Of a stretch of DNA of 64,000 bases, positions 32,422-40,212 are shown one piece after another. The notes beneath the pieces are model-generated. The model saw only the letters and a program-made list of their open reading frames with translations, did no database searches and was not told the DNA's origin. Both the position numbers and the translations under genes were made by a program. The DNA lies in contig MKUO01000018.1 of the NCBI GenBank assembly GCA_001897855.1, positions 351,463-415,462 of the forward strand, read 5' to 3'. The number at the start of each line of letters is the position of its first letter. Within the stretch, counting starts at the first letter, position 1. The DNA is from Bacteroidetes bacterium 43-93 (GTDB lineage Bacteria > Bacteroidota > Bacteroidia > Chitinophagales > Chitinophagaceae).

Positions 32422-33186
32422 TTAGGAGAGACGTCTAAAATCTTCGGGGGTACTGCCGGTAAACTGTTTAAAGTCTTTAATAAAATGTGCCTGATCAAAG
32501 AAGTTATTATCATAGCATATTTCTGTAAGGGATTTTTCTTTGTCCATGTCCTGTAAAACGGTATTAAAACGTACAATAGATGCAAACTTCTTGGGACTCG
32601 CCCCTACAAGCTTTCGGAAACGTTTTTCAAAAGCACTTTGGCTAATATATAGCTGCTCGTGCAAATTTTTAATCTTGATAGTACCTTTTGAATTATAGAT
32701 AAGCTGAACGGCATGGATAATAAGTTTATCAGCATCTCTTTTCTTCAACTGGCCAATTAAGAACTTTTCTACTGTATGTATACGATTCCTGTCAGATGTT
32801 GCAAGTGCCAATACTTCTTCAAGTTCGGCTACCGCTTCTTTATCAAACAGATTATCCAGGGAGACACTTTGATCAAACAGTTCGTGTGCCGGGCAAATTG
32901 AAAAATGTGCAAATCCCGTCTCTGTAAAGTAAACAAGAACTGTCCCTGTTCCCGGGGTATTTTTAAACACTTTCAAGCTGTCCGTAAGGCCTGTTATACC
33001 GGCGTTTGCAAGTTTGCTTTCCGTGTTATTTTTTACCGATGAAAGATGCCCCTTGTACTGAAAACCGATAACTAAACCTGTGGAAGGAAAAACATTGTAC
33101 GTACGCTCGTCCTCATTTTCAGAAATAGCGAAACATTTAACATACGGCCTTAACTTTTCAGACGGTAATATCTTATTGAATCGCAT
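32422..33186 (-). CDS. AraC family transcriptional regulator
   Basis: 254 residues from ATG 33186 (MRFNKILPSEKLRPYVKCF); ATG 33210 is an alternative. The N-terminal half resembles the DUF6597-type effector domain of Bacteroidota AraC proteins. The C-terminal pair of helix-turn-helices is in IKNLHEQLYISQSAFEKRFRKLVG and LTEICYDNNFFDQAHFIKDFKQFTG. The target is unknown; no obviously paired gene lies next to it. Confidence 0.87.
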   Translation of the reverse strand: MRFNKILPSEKLRPYVKCFAISENEDERTYNVFPSTGLVIGFQYKGHLSSVKNNTESKLANAGITGLTDSLKVFKNTPGTGTVLVYFTETGFAHFSICPAHELFDQSVSLDNLFDKEAVAELEEVLALATSDRNRIHTVEKFLIGQLKKRDADKLIIHAVQLIYNSKGTIKIKNLHEQLYISQSAFEKRFRKLVGASPKKFASIVRFNTVLQDMDKEKSLTEICYDNNFFDQAHFIKDFKQFTGSTPEDFRRLS

Positions 33187-33330
33187 ATCCCAAACGCCGA
33201 ATTTAAGCATTAAAACCAAATCTTGATCTCCCTACAAGCTCAACAAATGGTTGGGCTTTTCTCTTTATCGACAATCCTCATCATCTACAATTTATATGAT
33301 TCATGGCAGGGATTTTGTGCATTTATATAT

Positions 33331-33549
33331 ATGAGAAAGGTAAGTGTAGTAGTGACGGTCGTATCCCTGTTCGCGCTGTTTTATCAATTGTCACCTTTTA
33401 TAGGCGTGAGTGATGATGCCATACTCTTCATGTTTTCCATATCGCCTGTACTGGTGGTATATATGGCATATGTGATCCTGAAGTATGGCAAGCCTTCGGG
33501 CAGAACGTTTGACGAGCAGTTTTACGAGGATTATGATACAAGGAGTTGA
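33331..33549 (+). CDS. Small membrane protein, unknown
   Basis: 72 residues from ATG 33331; an in-frame upstream extension to 33223 has no supporting signal. Two hydrophobic segments (about 3-20 and 28-48) are followed by a short acidic cytoplasmic tail GRTFDEQFYEDYDTRS. It overlaps the convergent phosphotransferase gene by 19 bases. I do not recognise the family. Confidence 0.5.
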   Translation: MRKVSVVVTVVSLFALFYQLSPFIGVSDDAILFMFSISPVLVVYMAYVILKYGKPSGRTFDEQFYEDYDTRS

Positions 33550-34529
33550 TCCGGATCCAGTCCGTTGACGGTCATCCATTTCTTCATGGTCATAATAAAA
33601 CGTTTCAGATGGTCTTCATTCAGGAAGATGTTAGACCATGTATCGAACCGGTTGCATTGTATCCCGAGGAAGAAGACGATGACGCCTAATGCTGCATAAG
33701 GGATCATGCGTATTTCTTCCGCAGTTAGCTGCCTTACTGAGGTATAGCCTTCGAGGAAGGCATCTCTTTTAGCAATATAGTCGGCCTCTACAGGATTGGT
33801 AAAACAAAGCTGGTAGATGAAATAAGCCACATCATGCACCAGCCGGCCATTACCACAGAAATCAAAATCGAACAAGGTGATATCATTCCCGTTCAGGTGC
33901 ATATTATCGAACCAGATATCTAGGTGTACCGCACCATCAGGCAATCGTGTGACATCAGCATTACGATATTCTGACCTCAACAGTTCTGTAACATCCTTTA
34001 CAAATTTCATCTCGGTAGAACCAGTTCCAAAGAAATCACTGGTCATCTCGAAAGAGCGGTCTAACAATATCTCTTCGTTATAGGTTACACGTTGTAACTG
34101 AAACCCTTCTGTAATATTATGCAGGCGAGCCATGGTGATGCCTATCAGTCTGCTTACCTCAGCGCTAAAGCGCGGATCTTTTTTGCCGGGAGCAAAGGAA
34201 AACAGCACACCATAACGCAAGCCTTCGGGTGCCTCCAGTTCCTGTACATAACTACCATTAACATCTGCTATAGGATAGGAAACAGAGACACCGTTGGTTT
34301 TAACATGGTCGAGCAAACGCAACTCTTCTGCAATATCCAACCGGGTGCGCCAGTTAACGGTATAGACACGGAAGACATACTGCCCTGCACCGGTAGTTAC
34401 CAGGTATAGATGATTCATCCCGGTGCGTAGCAATTTACATGTTGCATTTTCAAAGCCATAACGCCCGACTATAAACAGAGCGAGGTGCTTTGCGGAAAGG
34501 GTCGATTCTGTAACCGGGAATTGTGTCAT
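33531..34529 (-). CDS. Aminoglycoside-phosphotransferase-like kinase (APH family)
   Basis: 332 residues. The small N-lobe has YLVTTGAGQYVFRVY with the ATP lysine equivalent replaced by Arg. The catalytic loop is HLDIWFDN (His-x-Asp-x4-Asn) and the metal motif is LFDFDFCGNG. The family includes homoserine kinase-like, choline kinase-like and Ser/Thr kinase SrkA proteins, so resistance should not be inferred. It is monocistronic, with its start facing the unusual 34530-35044 region. Confidence 0.83.
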   Translation of the reverse strand: MTQFPVTESTLSAKHLALFIVGRYGFENATCKLLRTGMNHLYLVTTGAGQYVFRVYTVNWRTRLDIAEELRLLDHVKTNGVSVSYPIADVNGSYVQELEAPEGLRYGVLFSFAPGKKDPRFSAEVSRLIGITMARLHNITEGFQLQRVTYNEEILLDRSFEMTSDFFGTGSTEMKFVKDVTELLRSEYRNADVTRLPDGAVHLDIWFDNMHLNGNDITLFDFDFCGNGRLVHDVAYFIYQLCFTNPVEADYIAKRDAFLEGYTSVRQLTAEEIRMIPYAALGVIVFFLGIQCNRFDTWSNIFLNEDHLKRFIMTMKKWMTVNGLDPDQLLVS

Positions 34530-34666
34530 AAGATTTGAGGAAAGGGCGTCAAAATTCTATTAAAAACCTGAAGAATCCTAATCCACTATTTTGCGCTGCA
34601 AAACCTTGAAGAGTATTAATTTGTCATTAATAAAATGAGCTGAAAAGGCTGCGGGGTAACTTAAAA

Positions 34667-34804
34667 TTGCTAACTTTTGCTAACCTTTGTTAACCCCCTG
34701 CTAAGCGGTTGCTAACCAGATTTCTGACTTTTGTTAGCAATGTAAAACATTGCAAATAAATGATTTAAATGAATTTTGCTAACTTTTGCTAACCTTTGTT
34801 AACC
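34667..34804. repeat. 29-bp direct repeat made of phased GCTAAC/GTTAAC boxes
   Basis: An identical 29-bp unit occurs at 34667-34695 and 34776-34804, each holding GCTAAC, GCTAAC, GTTAAC at 10-base steps (34669, 34679, 34689 and 34778, 34788, 34798). Extra boxes lie at 34700 (GCTAAG), 34711 (GCTAAC) and 34733 (reverse, GTTAGC). The 10-11 base phasing puts the boxes on one DNA face. Confidence 0.85.
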
Positions 34805-34913
34805 TAAATTTCCTTATAGTAATTCTTAGTTTGGGAAGAGATTGTTTTCATAGCAATAAATCAAAGAACTTTCAGTACAAATTTACGACTATTCTGTAAT
34901 CAAAACAAAAAAT

Positions 34914-34978
34914 GCAATGGGTTGGGCAGATAGCAATTCATCCCTCATTTTATGCCATCTACCGACTAAATCCATTGC
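34914..34978 (-). other. Long hairpin, better paired on the minus strand
   Basis: Outer arms GCAATGG (34914-34920) and CCATTGC (34972-34978) pair perfectly. After a small asymmetric bulge, GGCAGATAGCA and TGCCATCTACC continue as an 11-bp helix. On the minus-strand RNA the two mismatches become G-U pairs, which hints that the transcribed strand is the minus strand. Confidence 0.5.
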
Positions 34979-35044
34979 TTTATCGAAATATACTGGCGAA
35001 CAAGGTTTTTCATTTTTTATCTTGAGCCTGCAAATCCACCTGTT

Positions 35045-35914
35045 ATGAATCATATCCGCCTTGCATTACAAAGGCATGCCGGCTATATAAAGCGCTATCC
35101 TGCAGCCATCGCTTTGATATGCGCCTGTTGTGCCATAATATTAGTAACCAGTTATCAAAGCCATACTCTGGCACATGCAATCGGGTATATCGCCGCATCG
35201 TGGTTTTGCTGCCTGCTTACAGATATAGTGTTGTATGCATGGCCGGTAGTACCAAAAGAGCTACCTGTAAAAAAGCCGGTTAGGAACGAGCTCCTGACTA
35301 TTATAGGCTGCACCCTTGCGGGAGCCCTGTTCCTGTGCTTCCGGTTCTTCAGTGACTGGGAACATTTACCGGGCCTGGTAAAGATCTGCCTGATACCTCT
35401 GCTGCTATTTACATTCCAGATACCCACCGCGCTCATTTACCTGTTTCGCTATAAATACAAACCTGCCGAACTAGGGCTTAACCTGCGCTATTGGTACCTG
35501 CCACTGATACTGCATATTGTATGGGGTGGTGTTACCCTGTGGCTGGCGCCTGAAAAATCGCACTGGCAAGACGCGTATCAAGAATACGGCATCGCCGGCA
35601 TGTTGTTCACCGGCTTTATATCTGCTGCACTGCCGGAGGAATTTCTGCGTATGCTGCTACAAACCCGCATTGGCAAAGCCACCAATAGCATTGGCTTTGG
35701 TATGTTCATCGCTACTGCCATATGGAGCGCACTGCACATACCTGTAGGACATGGCCAAAGCCATGAGCCGGTGACGCTATTGGGCGCTATCGAAAGCACA
35801 TCCTACCTGGTACCATTAGGCATATTCTGGGGCTACCTGACACAACGCACCAAGAGCCTGGTACCTGCATTGGGCATGCACGGGCTCAATCTCTGGGGCT
35901 TACAAAATTTTTAG
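35045..35914 (+). CDS. CPBP family intramembrane metalloprotease
   Basis: 289 residues with about seven hydrophobic segments. The Abi/CPBP motif 1 is PEEFLRMLLQ (Glu198, Glu199, Arg202), and motif 2 is SALHIPVGHG with His residues; motif 3 may be the final GMHGLNLWG. The family comprises glutamic/metal CAAX-like proteases in the inner membrane, some tied to bacteriocin immunity. It is preceded by the repeat-rich region. The next gene is convergent. Confidence 0.87.
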   Translation: MNHIRLALQRHAGYIKRYPAAIALICACCAIILVTSYQSHTLAHAIGYIAASWFCCLLTDIVLYAWPVVPKELPVKKPVRNELLTIIGCTLAGALFLCFRFFSDWEHLPGLVKICLIPLLLFTFQIPTALIYLFRYKYKPAELGLNLRYWYLPLILHIVWGGVTLWLAPEKSHWQDAYQEYGIAGMLFTGFISAALPEEFLRMLLQTRIGKATNSIGFGMFIATAIWSALHIPVGHGQSHEPVTLLGAIESTSYLVPLGIFWGYLTQRTKSLVPALGMHGLNLWGLQNF

Positions 35915-35927
35915 TCCCCCATTCATA

Positions 35928-36299
35928 CTATGCAGTGGCTTTGCTTGCAGACATGCGGGTTAGCTGCGCGAGGGAGTATGCCCCTATAGCCATTACCAGG
36001 TCGCGAACGGCTACATCGAGGAAATGGCCACCCGCCAGTAGCTGCAATGCAATACAAATCAACCAGATCATTACAATATACGCGCCTATCAGCGGGCGGA
36101 TAAGTACTACAATGCCGGCGAAGATCTCTATGACACCTACTATCTTCATAAACATAGGTGCATCAAAAGGGATCAGTTTATTGTTAAGGTAATCTGCCCA
36201 ATTGGTGAGGAGATTCGTAAATTTATCTAAACCTGCCACTATCGGCACAATGCCATACGTAACCTTTAAGATGCTTTGAAGCTGTTTTACTGAAGCCAT
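35928..36299 (-). CDS. DoxX-like membrane protein
   Basis: 123 residues with four hydrophobic segments. YGIVPIVAGLDKFTNLLTNW at the start and MKIVGVIEIFAGIVVLI in the middle follow the DoxX layout, though the fit is looser than in the tandem pair at 41782/42204. It is divergent from the ECF sigma factor across a 103-base region with a perfect 14-bp inverted repeat. Confidence 0.7.
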   Translation of the reverse strand: MASVKQLQSILKVTYGIVPIVAGLDKFTNLLTNWADYLNNKLIPFDAPMFMKIVGVIEIFAGIVVLIRPLIGAYIVMIWLICIALQLLAGGHFLDVAVRDLVMAIGAYSLAQLTRMSASKATA

Positions 36300-36334
36300 A
36301 ATATAGTTTTTGAAGATTAGAGAAAAGCAACAGG

Positions 36335-36378
36335 AAAAGGTTACAAAATGAACCCTGAAAATTTTTTTGTAACCTTTT
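36335..36378. promoter_or_regulatory. Perfect inverted repeat between DoxX-like gene and ECF sigma gene
   Basis: AAAAGGTTACAAAA (36335-36348) and TTTTGTAACCTTTT (36365-36378) with a 16-base spacer. It lies between two divergent starts, so an operator or a pair of divergent ECF-type -35 elements (TGTAACC) fits better than a terminator. Confidence 0.55.
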
Positions 36379-36402
36379 TTGTGTTTTTACATCCAATAGC
36401 TA

Positions 36403-37059
36403 ATGACAACACATTTTACTGCGCTGCCAGGGCAAATACCAGATGATGAGATCATACGGGAAGTACAGAACGGAGCAACAAAGCCTTTTGAGATCATCAT
36501 CCGCCGATATAACCAAAAGCTATACAGGATAGGCATGTCGATACTGAACAATGATGCCGAAGCGGAAGATGCCATGCAAAGCGCCTATATACATGCGTAC
36601 GAACACCTGCACCAGTTCGAGAACCGTGCGGCCTTCGGTACCTGGCTTATACGCATTATGATCAACGAATGCTACGCTATACGAAGGAAACAACAAGCTG
36701 AAAAAGAAAAACTGCAACTACCCAATAATGATACCAGCATGAATACGCCCGCAAATGTATTGGTGAATAAAGAGCTGAATGCGATACTGGAAAACGCGAT
36801 AGCGAGCTTGCCTGAAAAATACAGGATGGTATTTGTATTGAGAGAGATAGAACATCTTTCCGTGAAAGAAACCTCGGATATACTGAGCCTGGAGCAATCG
36901 AATATTAAAGTGCGGCTGAACAGGGCAAAAACAATGCTCAAAGAAAACCTTAGCGGCTATATGAAAGATCATGTCTATGATTTTCATCTAAGCCGCTGCG
37001 ATAGCATGGTGCATCGCGTAATGAGCCAGCTGACAGTAACAGGTGGTAACAACAACTAA
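36403..37059 (+). CDS. ECF-type RNA polymerase sigma factor
   Basis: 218 residues. Region 2 is EIIIRRYNQKLYRIGMSILN plus DAEDAMQ-like AEAEDAMQSAYIHAYEHL and FGTWLIRIMINECY. Region 4 is LPEKYRMVFVLREIEHLS and ETSDILSLEQSNIKVRLNRAK. A roughly 35-residue C-terminal tail with CDSMVHRVMSQL extends it. No anti-sigma gene is adjacent. The next gene, a proline-rich lipoprotein, follows after 50 bases and may be a target. Autoregulation through the TGTAACC elements upstream is possible. Confidence 0.9.
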   Translation: MTTHFTALPGQIPDDEIIREVQNGATKPFEIIIRRYNQKLYRIGMSILNNDAEAEDAMQSAYIHAYEHLHQFENRAAFGTWLIRIMINECYAIRRKQQAEKEKLQLPNNDTSMNTPANVLVNKELNAILENAIASLPEKYRMVFVLREIEHLSVKETSDILSLEQSNIKVRLNRAKTMLKENLSGYMKDHVYDFHLSRCDSMVHRVMSQLTVTGGNNN

Positions 37060-37082
37060 ACTATAACAGGTGGTGGTTTAAT

Positions 37083-37104
37083 TTTTGTGTCACCATACAC
37101 AAAA
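37083..37104 (+). promoter_or_regulatory. Inverted repeat touching the lipoprotein ribosome-binding region
   Basis: TTTTGTGT (37083-37090) and ACACAAAA (37097-37104) flank CACCAT. The right arm runs into AAAAGGA, 5 bases before ATG 37110, so the hairpin could limit ribosome access. Confidence 0.4.
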
Positions 37105-37109
37105 GGATT

Positions 37110-37262
37110 ATGAAGAATTTGATTTTAGTTTTCTGCCTAGCTGCAGCGACGATGGTTTCCTGCGGCCCACCAAGACATTTACCACCGGGGCCTCCGCCAC
37201 CACCGCCGGGTGCTCCTGTACCACCAGCACCGCCAACACCACCCCCACCACCGGGACGTTAA
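37110..37262 (+). CDS. Small proline-rich lipoprotein
   Basis: 50 residues, easily missed. MKNLILVFCLAAATMVSC is a lipoprotein signal with lipobox MVSC. The mature part is almost only Pro, Gly and Ala (GPPRHLPPGPPPPPPG, then VPPAPPTPPPPPGR). A good AAAGGA lies upstream and a strong terminator starts 2 bases after the stop, so this is very probably a real gene. Its role is unknown; a short polyproline rod anchored in a membrane is the visible structure. It may be driven with or by the upstream sigma factor. Confidence 0.75.
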   Translation: MKNLILVFCLAAATMVSCGPPRHLPPGPPPPPPGAPVPPAPPTPPPPPGR

Positions 37263-37263
37263 T

Positions 37264-37299
37264 AAAAATACCCCTTGCAAAACAAGGGGTATTTTTATT
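37264..37299 (+). terminator. Terminator after the proline-rich lipoprotein
   Basis: A perfect 14-bp stem AAAAATACCCCTTG (37264-37277) / CAAGGGGTATTTTT (37283-37296), loop CAAAA, then ATTT. Confidence 0.9.
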
Positions 37300-37366
37300 T
37301 GTCGCAAAACGCCCTTTTATAGCCGTGAACGACACCCGATCTTGCTAACCATCCGATGTAGGTTTG
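37300..37366 (+). promoter_or_regulatory. Regulon box A with promoter (DinB/SnoaL/TPR unit)
   Basis: The box runs from TGTCGC (37300) to CCCTTTTATAGCCGT (ending 37326). After exactly 32 bases comes TAGGTTTG (37359-37366), a TAnnTTTG -7 element. No TTTG occupies the -33 position, so the promoter looks activator-dependent. The DinB start is 16 bases further on. Confidence 0.75.
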
Positions 37367-37382
37367 CATATACAAGCTATAG

Positions 37383-37889
37383 ATGATGAACAAAAATGAA
37401 CTCATAGCACAGCTGGAAGTTATTACCGAAGAGCTATTAGAGATAGTGGGGCGATTTACCGAAGAACAGTTAAACACCATTACACCAGCCAGCGGCTGGA
37501 CAGCCGGTCAAATAGCAGAACATATTGCTAAAAGTGCCGCAGGCGAGGTATTGTATGGCAATACTACAATTACAAACCGGCCACCCGGCGAAAAGCTACC
37601 TGCAATTCGTGAACTATTCCTGAACTACGACCTGAAATTTAATGCCGCAGAGCAATTATTGCCGGGAGAAGGGCCGTATAAAAAGGAGCAGGTATTGTCC
37701 ATGATCGACAATACTTTCCGGGAGCTGAAAGGTGCAGCATGGGGGCTATACCTGGATGCCACATGCACCGACAGGGAAGTTGGCATGTTTGGCCAGCTTA
37801 CCCGCTACGAATGGATAGGCCTGATAACGGTGCATACGCAAAGGCATATACAACAGCTGATGAACGTCTATGCTTCGCTAAATGCTTAG
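37383..37889 (+). CDS. DinB family protein
   Basis: 168 residues. The N-terminal helix ELIAQLEVITEELLEIVGRF is followed by PASGWTAGQIAEHIAKSAAG with the first His, and the C-terminal VHTQRHIQQLMNV carries the His pair of the metal site. It heads a rightward unit with a SnoaL-like protein and a TPR protein, driven by the box-A promoter. Its own function is unknown; DinB proteins often act in detoxification or thiol transfer. Confidence 0.85.
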   Translation: MMNKNELIAQLEVITEELLEIVGRFTEEQLNTITPASGWTAGQIAEHIAKSAAGEVLYGNTTITNRPPGEKLPAIRELFLNYDLKFNAAEQLLPGEGPYKKEQVLSMIDNTFRELKGAAWGLYLDATCTDREVGMFGQLTRYEWIGLITVHTQRHIQQLMNVYASLNA

Positions 37890-37937
37890 GTGCACCTGAA
37901 AGCCGGGGGCAGTGATGTATTTCCTTATATTGCAACA

Positions 37938-38306
37938 ATGTCACCAAGGGAAATTGTAAAGCGATGGGTAGATGCTTTTAACCGTGCGGATGTGGAAGCA
38001 TTATCCAACCTGTATGCAGAAGAAGCTATTAATCACCAAATGCCCAATGAGCCTATCATAGGCAAAGCGGCTATTAAACAAATGTTTGCCGGTGAATTTG
38101 CCGCCGCGCCGGAAATGCATTGCATACCTGTGCAAATAATTGCAGAGGGCGATTGGGCCGTGCTGGAATGGAAAGATCCTAAGCACTTTAACGGCTGCGG
38201 ATTTTTTGAGATAAAGAACGGTCTGATTCAAACGCAACGCGGGTATTGGGATAAACTGAAATTCTTTAAGCTATATAACATACAACCCACCGACGATGTT
38301 GTTTGA
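37938..38306 (+). CDS. SnoaL-like / NTF2-fold protein
   Basis: 122 residues from ATG 37938 (MSPREIVKRWVDAFNRADVEAL). The pattern of N-terminal helices, YAEEAINHQMPNEPIIGKAAIKQMF and a beta-sheet with CIPVQIIAEGDWAVLEW fits SnoaL_2. Such folds serve as small enzymes or binding proteins. The upstream GTG at 37890 is not favoured. The stop overlaps the TPR gene by 11 bases, so they are coupled. Confidence 0.82.
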   Translation: MSPREIVKRWVDAFNRADVEALSNLYAEEAINHQMPNEPIIGKAAIKQMFAGEFAAAPEMHCIPVQIIAEGDWAVLEWKDPKHFNGCGFFEIKNGLIQTQRGYWDKLKFFKLYNIQPTDDVV

Positions 38307-38730
38307 TGGTGATAACCCGGTAAATAAGCTCTGTGCAGAAGGCATGGAGATGGAAGGCAAGGGTGATCTTGCTGCATCTCTGCAATTATTTACGAGGGCG
38401 TGGGATATGGCCGGCAATGATGCAGAAAAGTTTATAGCTGCACATTACCTTGCACGCAGACAGGCTGATACGGAAGGCAAACTGTACTGGGATGCCATTG
38501 CATTGGCACATGCACAAAAAGTACCAGACACCTCGGTTAAAGGTGCCATGCCATCGTTACACCTGAATATAGGCAAATGCTATGAAGACCTGGGCAAGTA
38601 TGATCTTGCAACAGAGCACTATACACAGGCACTGGCCTATGCAGATAAACTTGGGAATGACGGTTATGGAAATATGATACGTAAGGGAATAAAGAAGGGA
38701 CTGGAAAGGATAAAAGATGCTACTCTTTAG
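38296..38730 (+). CDS. Tetratricopeptide-repeat protein
   Basis: 144 residues. Two TPR-like helix pairs are visible (DLAASLQLFTRAWDMA and LHLNIGKCYEDLGKYDLATEHYTQALAYA), with a helical segment KFIAAHYLARRQAD between them. Homologues are sometimes mislabelled rRNA adenine methyltransferase; no SAM motif is present. It ends the box-A unit and overlaps the convergent gene at 38720 by 11 bases. It likely works as a protein-binding scaffold. Confidence 0.75.
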   Translation: MLFDGDNPVNKLCAEGMEMEGKGDLAASLQLFTRAWDMAGNDAEKFIAAHYLARRQADTEGKLYWDAIALAHAQKVPDTSVKGAMPSLHLNIGKCYEDLGKYDLATEHYTQALAYADKLGNDGYGNMIRKGIKKGLERIKDATL

Positions 38731-38947
38731 TGATCACAAAATACTTACCTTTTGATTTGCTCAGCTTGGTTTTGACCTTTTCGATAGCGATAGCTGCCTG
38801 CTCGTCTTCTTTTACAGGCTCGTAGGTTACCATTTCCTGCGCACCGCCGAAGTCTTCATCTTCGTGGTTGAACTTAACTACAAAATGGCTGTAACCATTG
38901 TCCAGGAGTTCCTGGCAAATGCTTGTTGAAAGTGTTTTCAGCTTCAT
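38720..38947 (-). CDS. Small hypothetical protein
   Basis: 75 residues, not recognised. An N-terminal helix (MKLKTLSTSICQELLDNGYSHF) is followed by a strand VVKFNHEDEDFG, an acidic middle and a basic end SKSKGKYFVITKE. There is no signal or membrane segment. It converges with the TPR gene with an 11-base overlap. Composition is native-like, so I take it as a real gene. Confidence 0.55.
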   Translation of the reverse strand: MKLKTLSTSICQELLDNGYSHFVVKFNHEDEDFGGAQEMVTYEPVKEDEQAAIAIEKVKTKLSKSKGKYFVITKE

Positions 38948-39134
38948 GTTGGCTTTTTTAACGTGAACGATTCAATATGCCCTTAAAAGCCTTGTCGGGA
39001 CTACTATGTGGCTACATAGCTGCATGTGCGCATGTTACTTTACGCAATTAAAATTTTCATCCGACAATGAAATAAAATAAAGTACCCTTACCTTCTGAAG
39101 GTACAAACATTACTGCGGTTTTCCTAATATTATT

Positions 39135-39172
39135 TAATAATTAAGCCTGTGTTTACACAGGCTTAATTATTA
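39135..39172 (-). terminator. Terminator of the GlxA-type regulator gene
   Basis: A perfect 17-bp stem with core AAGCCTGTG / CACAGGCTT (39135-39151 with 39156-39172), loop TTTA. A/T-rich arms allow use in either direction, but only the leftward gene ends here. Confidence 0.8.
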
Positions 39173-39194
39173 TACTCCTCTATGTATCAGTTTG

Positions 39195-40175
39195 TTAGTT
39201 CTGTGCGTACAGCCTGTTATATTTATTGCGATAGTCGAGCGGGCTAAGGCCGGTGATGCGTTTGAATGTAGAACGGAAAGCTTTAGGGTCAGTATAGCCA
39301 ACATTGTACATCACTTCCGTAACATTATCGCGCGATGATTCGAGGCTTGCTTTTGCCGCTTCTACCTTTACACGCTGCATATATTCTGTAACTGTATTGT
39401 CTGTAGCCTTCTTGAACCTGCGCTCGAAATTGCGCCTGCCTATAGCAAACATATTCGTGAGCTGATCTACGGTAATACGCTCCTGGTAGTTCTTTTCTAT
39501 ATACTCCTGCGCTTTGCGTATCGGCTCATCTTCATGATCTTTCTGTCCCTGGAATATCATAAACGAAGCCTGGCTATCGCGCTCTATTTCTATGGCAAAT
39601 ACCTTGGCACACATCACCGCCATATCATGACCGGCATATTTTTCTACCAGGTGTAGTATCAGGTTCAGGTAAGAAAATGCACCACCACTTGAGTACAGGC
39701 CTTTTTCGAACGTAATGATCTTTTCTGTCACCAGGTCTACCTCGGGGAACATCTTACGAAACTCGTTAGCAGCTACCCAGTGTGTGGCACACTTCATACC
39801 ATTGAGCAAGCCTGTAGATGCAAGCAGAAATGCCCCAAGGCAAAGACTGGCCACCTCTGCACCACCCTTGTATTGCTTAATGATCCAGGGAATGAACTCA
39901 TTATTCTCTTCGATAACCTTTTGCAGATCGCCATCAATGGCGGGAATAATAATAAGATTTGTCTTCTTTACTTCACTAAGCAACTTATTGGCATTAACGG
40001 TAAACAAGCCACCGCTTACCCTGGTCTCTTCTTGCAGGCCTACCAGTTCAATCTTAAAAAGCGGCGCGCCACCTTTCATTTTCACAAACTGGTTTACCTG
40101 TGCAAACAATTGCCTGGAGCCTTCGAGGCTCGCCAGTATAGCGCCTTTGGGAATGAGAATTGAAATATGTACCAT
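39195..40175 (-). CDS. GlxA-type AraC regulator with DJ-1/PfpI domain
   Basis: 326 residues from ATG 40175 (MVHISILIPKGA). The N-terminal DJ-1/PfpI-like domain has IIIPAIDG and EVASLCLGAFLLASTGLLNG with the nucleophile-elbow Cys, then CATHWVAANEFRKMFPEVDL. The C-terminal AraC domain has VDQLTNMFAIGRRNFERRFKKATD and VTEVMYNVGYTDPKAFRSTFKRITG. GlxA-type proteins are activators of metabolic or stress genes. It is divergent from box B, and two further box-driven units lie on either side, so it is my main candidate for the regulator of the box. Confidence 0.9.
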   Translation of the reverse strand: MVHISILIPKGAILASLEGSRQLFAQVNQFVKMKGGAPLFKIELVGLQEETRVSGGLFTVNANKLLSEVKKTNLIIIPAIDGDLQKVIEENNEFIPWIIKQYKGGAEVASLCLGAFLLASTGLLNGMKCATHWVAANEFRKMFPEVDLVTEKIITFEKGLYSSGGAFSYLNLILHLVEKYAGHDMAVMCAKVFAIEIERDSQASFMIFQGQKDHEDEPIRKAQEYIEKNYQERITVDQLTNMFAIGRRNFERRFKKATDNTVTEYMQRVKVEAAKASLESSRDNVTEVMYNVGYTDPKAFRSTFKRITGLSPLDYRNKYNRLYAQN

Positions 40176-40180
40176 AATGT

Positions 40181-40212
40181 CAAATGTAAATAATGTGCTT
40201 GTCGCAACCAAC
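40181..40212 (-). promoter_or_regulatory. Candidate promoter of the GlxA-type gene, overlapping box B
   Basis: On the minus strand GTTG (40212-40209), a 20-base spacer and TACATTTG (40188-40181), 5 bases before ATG 40175. The -33 part lies inside box B, which suggests autoregulation; the transcript would be almost leaderless. Confidence 0.45.

Larger units (their letters stand above)
34530..35044. other. Long divergent intergenic region with repeats and hairpin
   Basis: This 515-base region lies between the divergent APH-like kinase and CPBP protease genes. I find no ORF. It contains a phased GCTAAC array (34667-34804) and a long imperfect hairpin (34914-34978), each listed separately. Confidence 0.7.

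Noticed and set aside
33531-34529. Aminoglycoside resistance gene
   Set aside because: The APH fold covers many metabolic kinases, and nothing here points to antibiotic modification.
38977-39051. A 24-codon frame between 38948 and 39194
   Set aside because: No ribosome-binding signal, promoter or recognisable pattern supports it.
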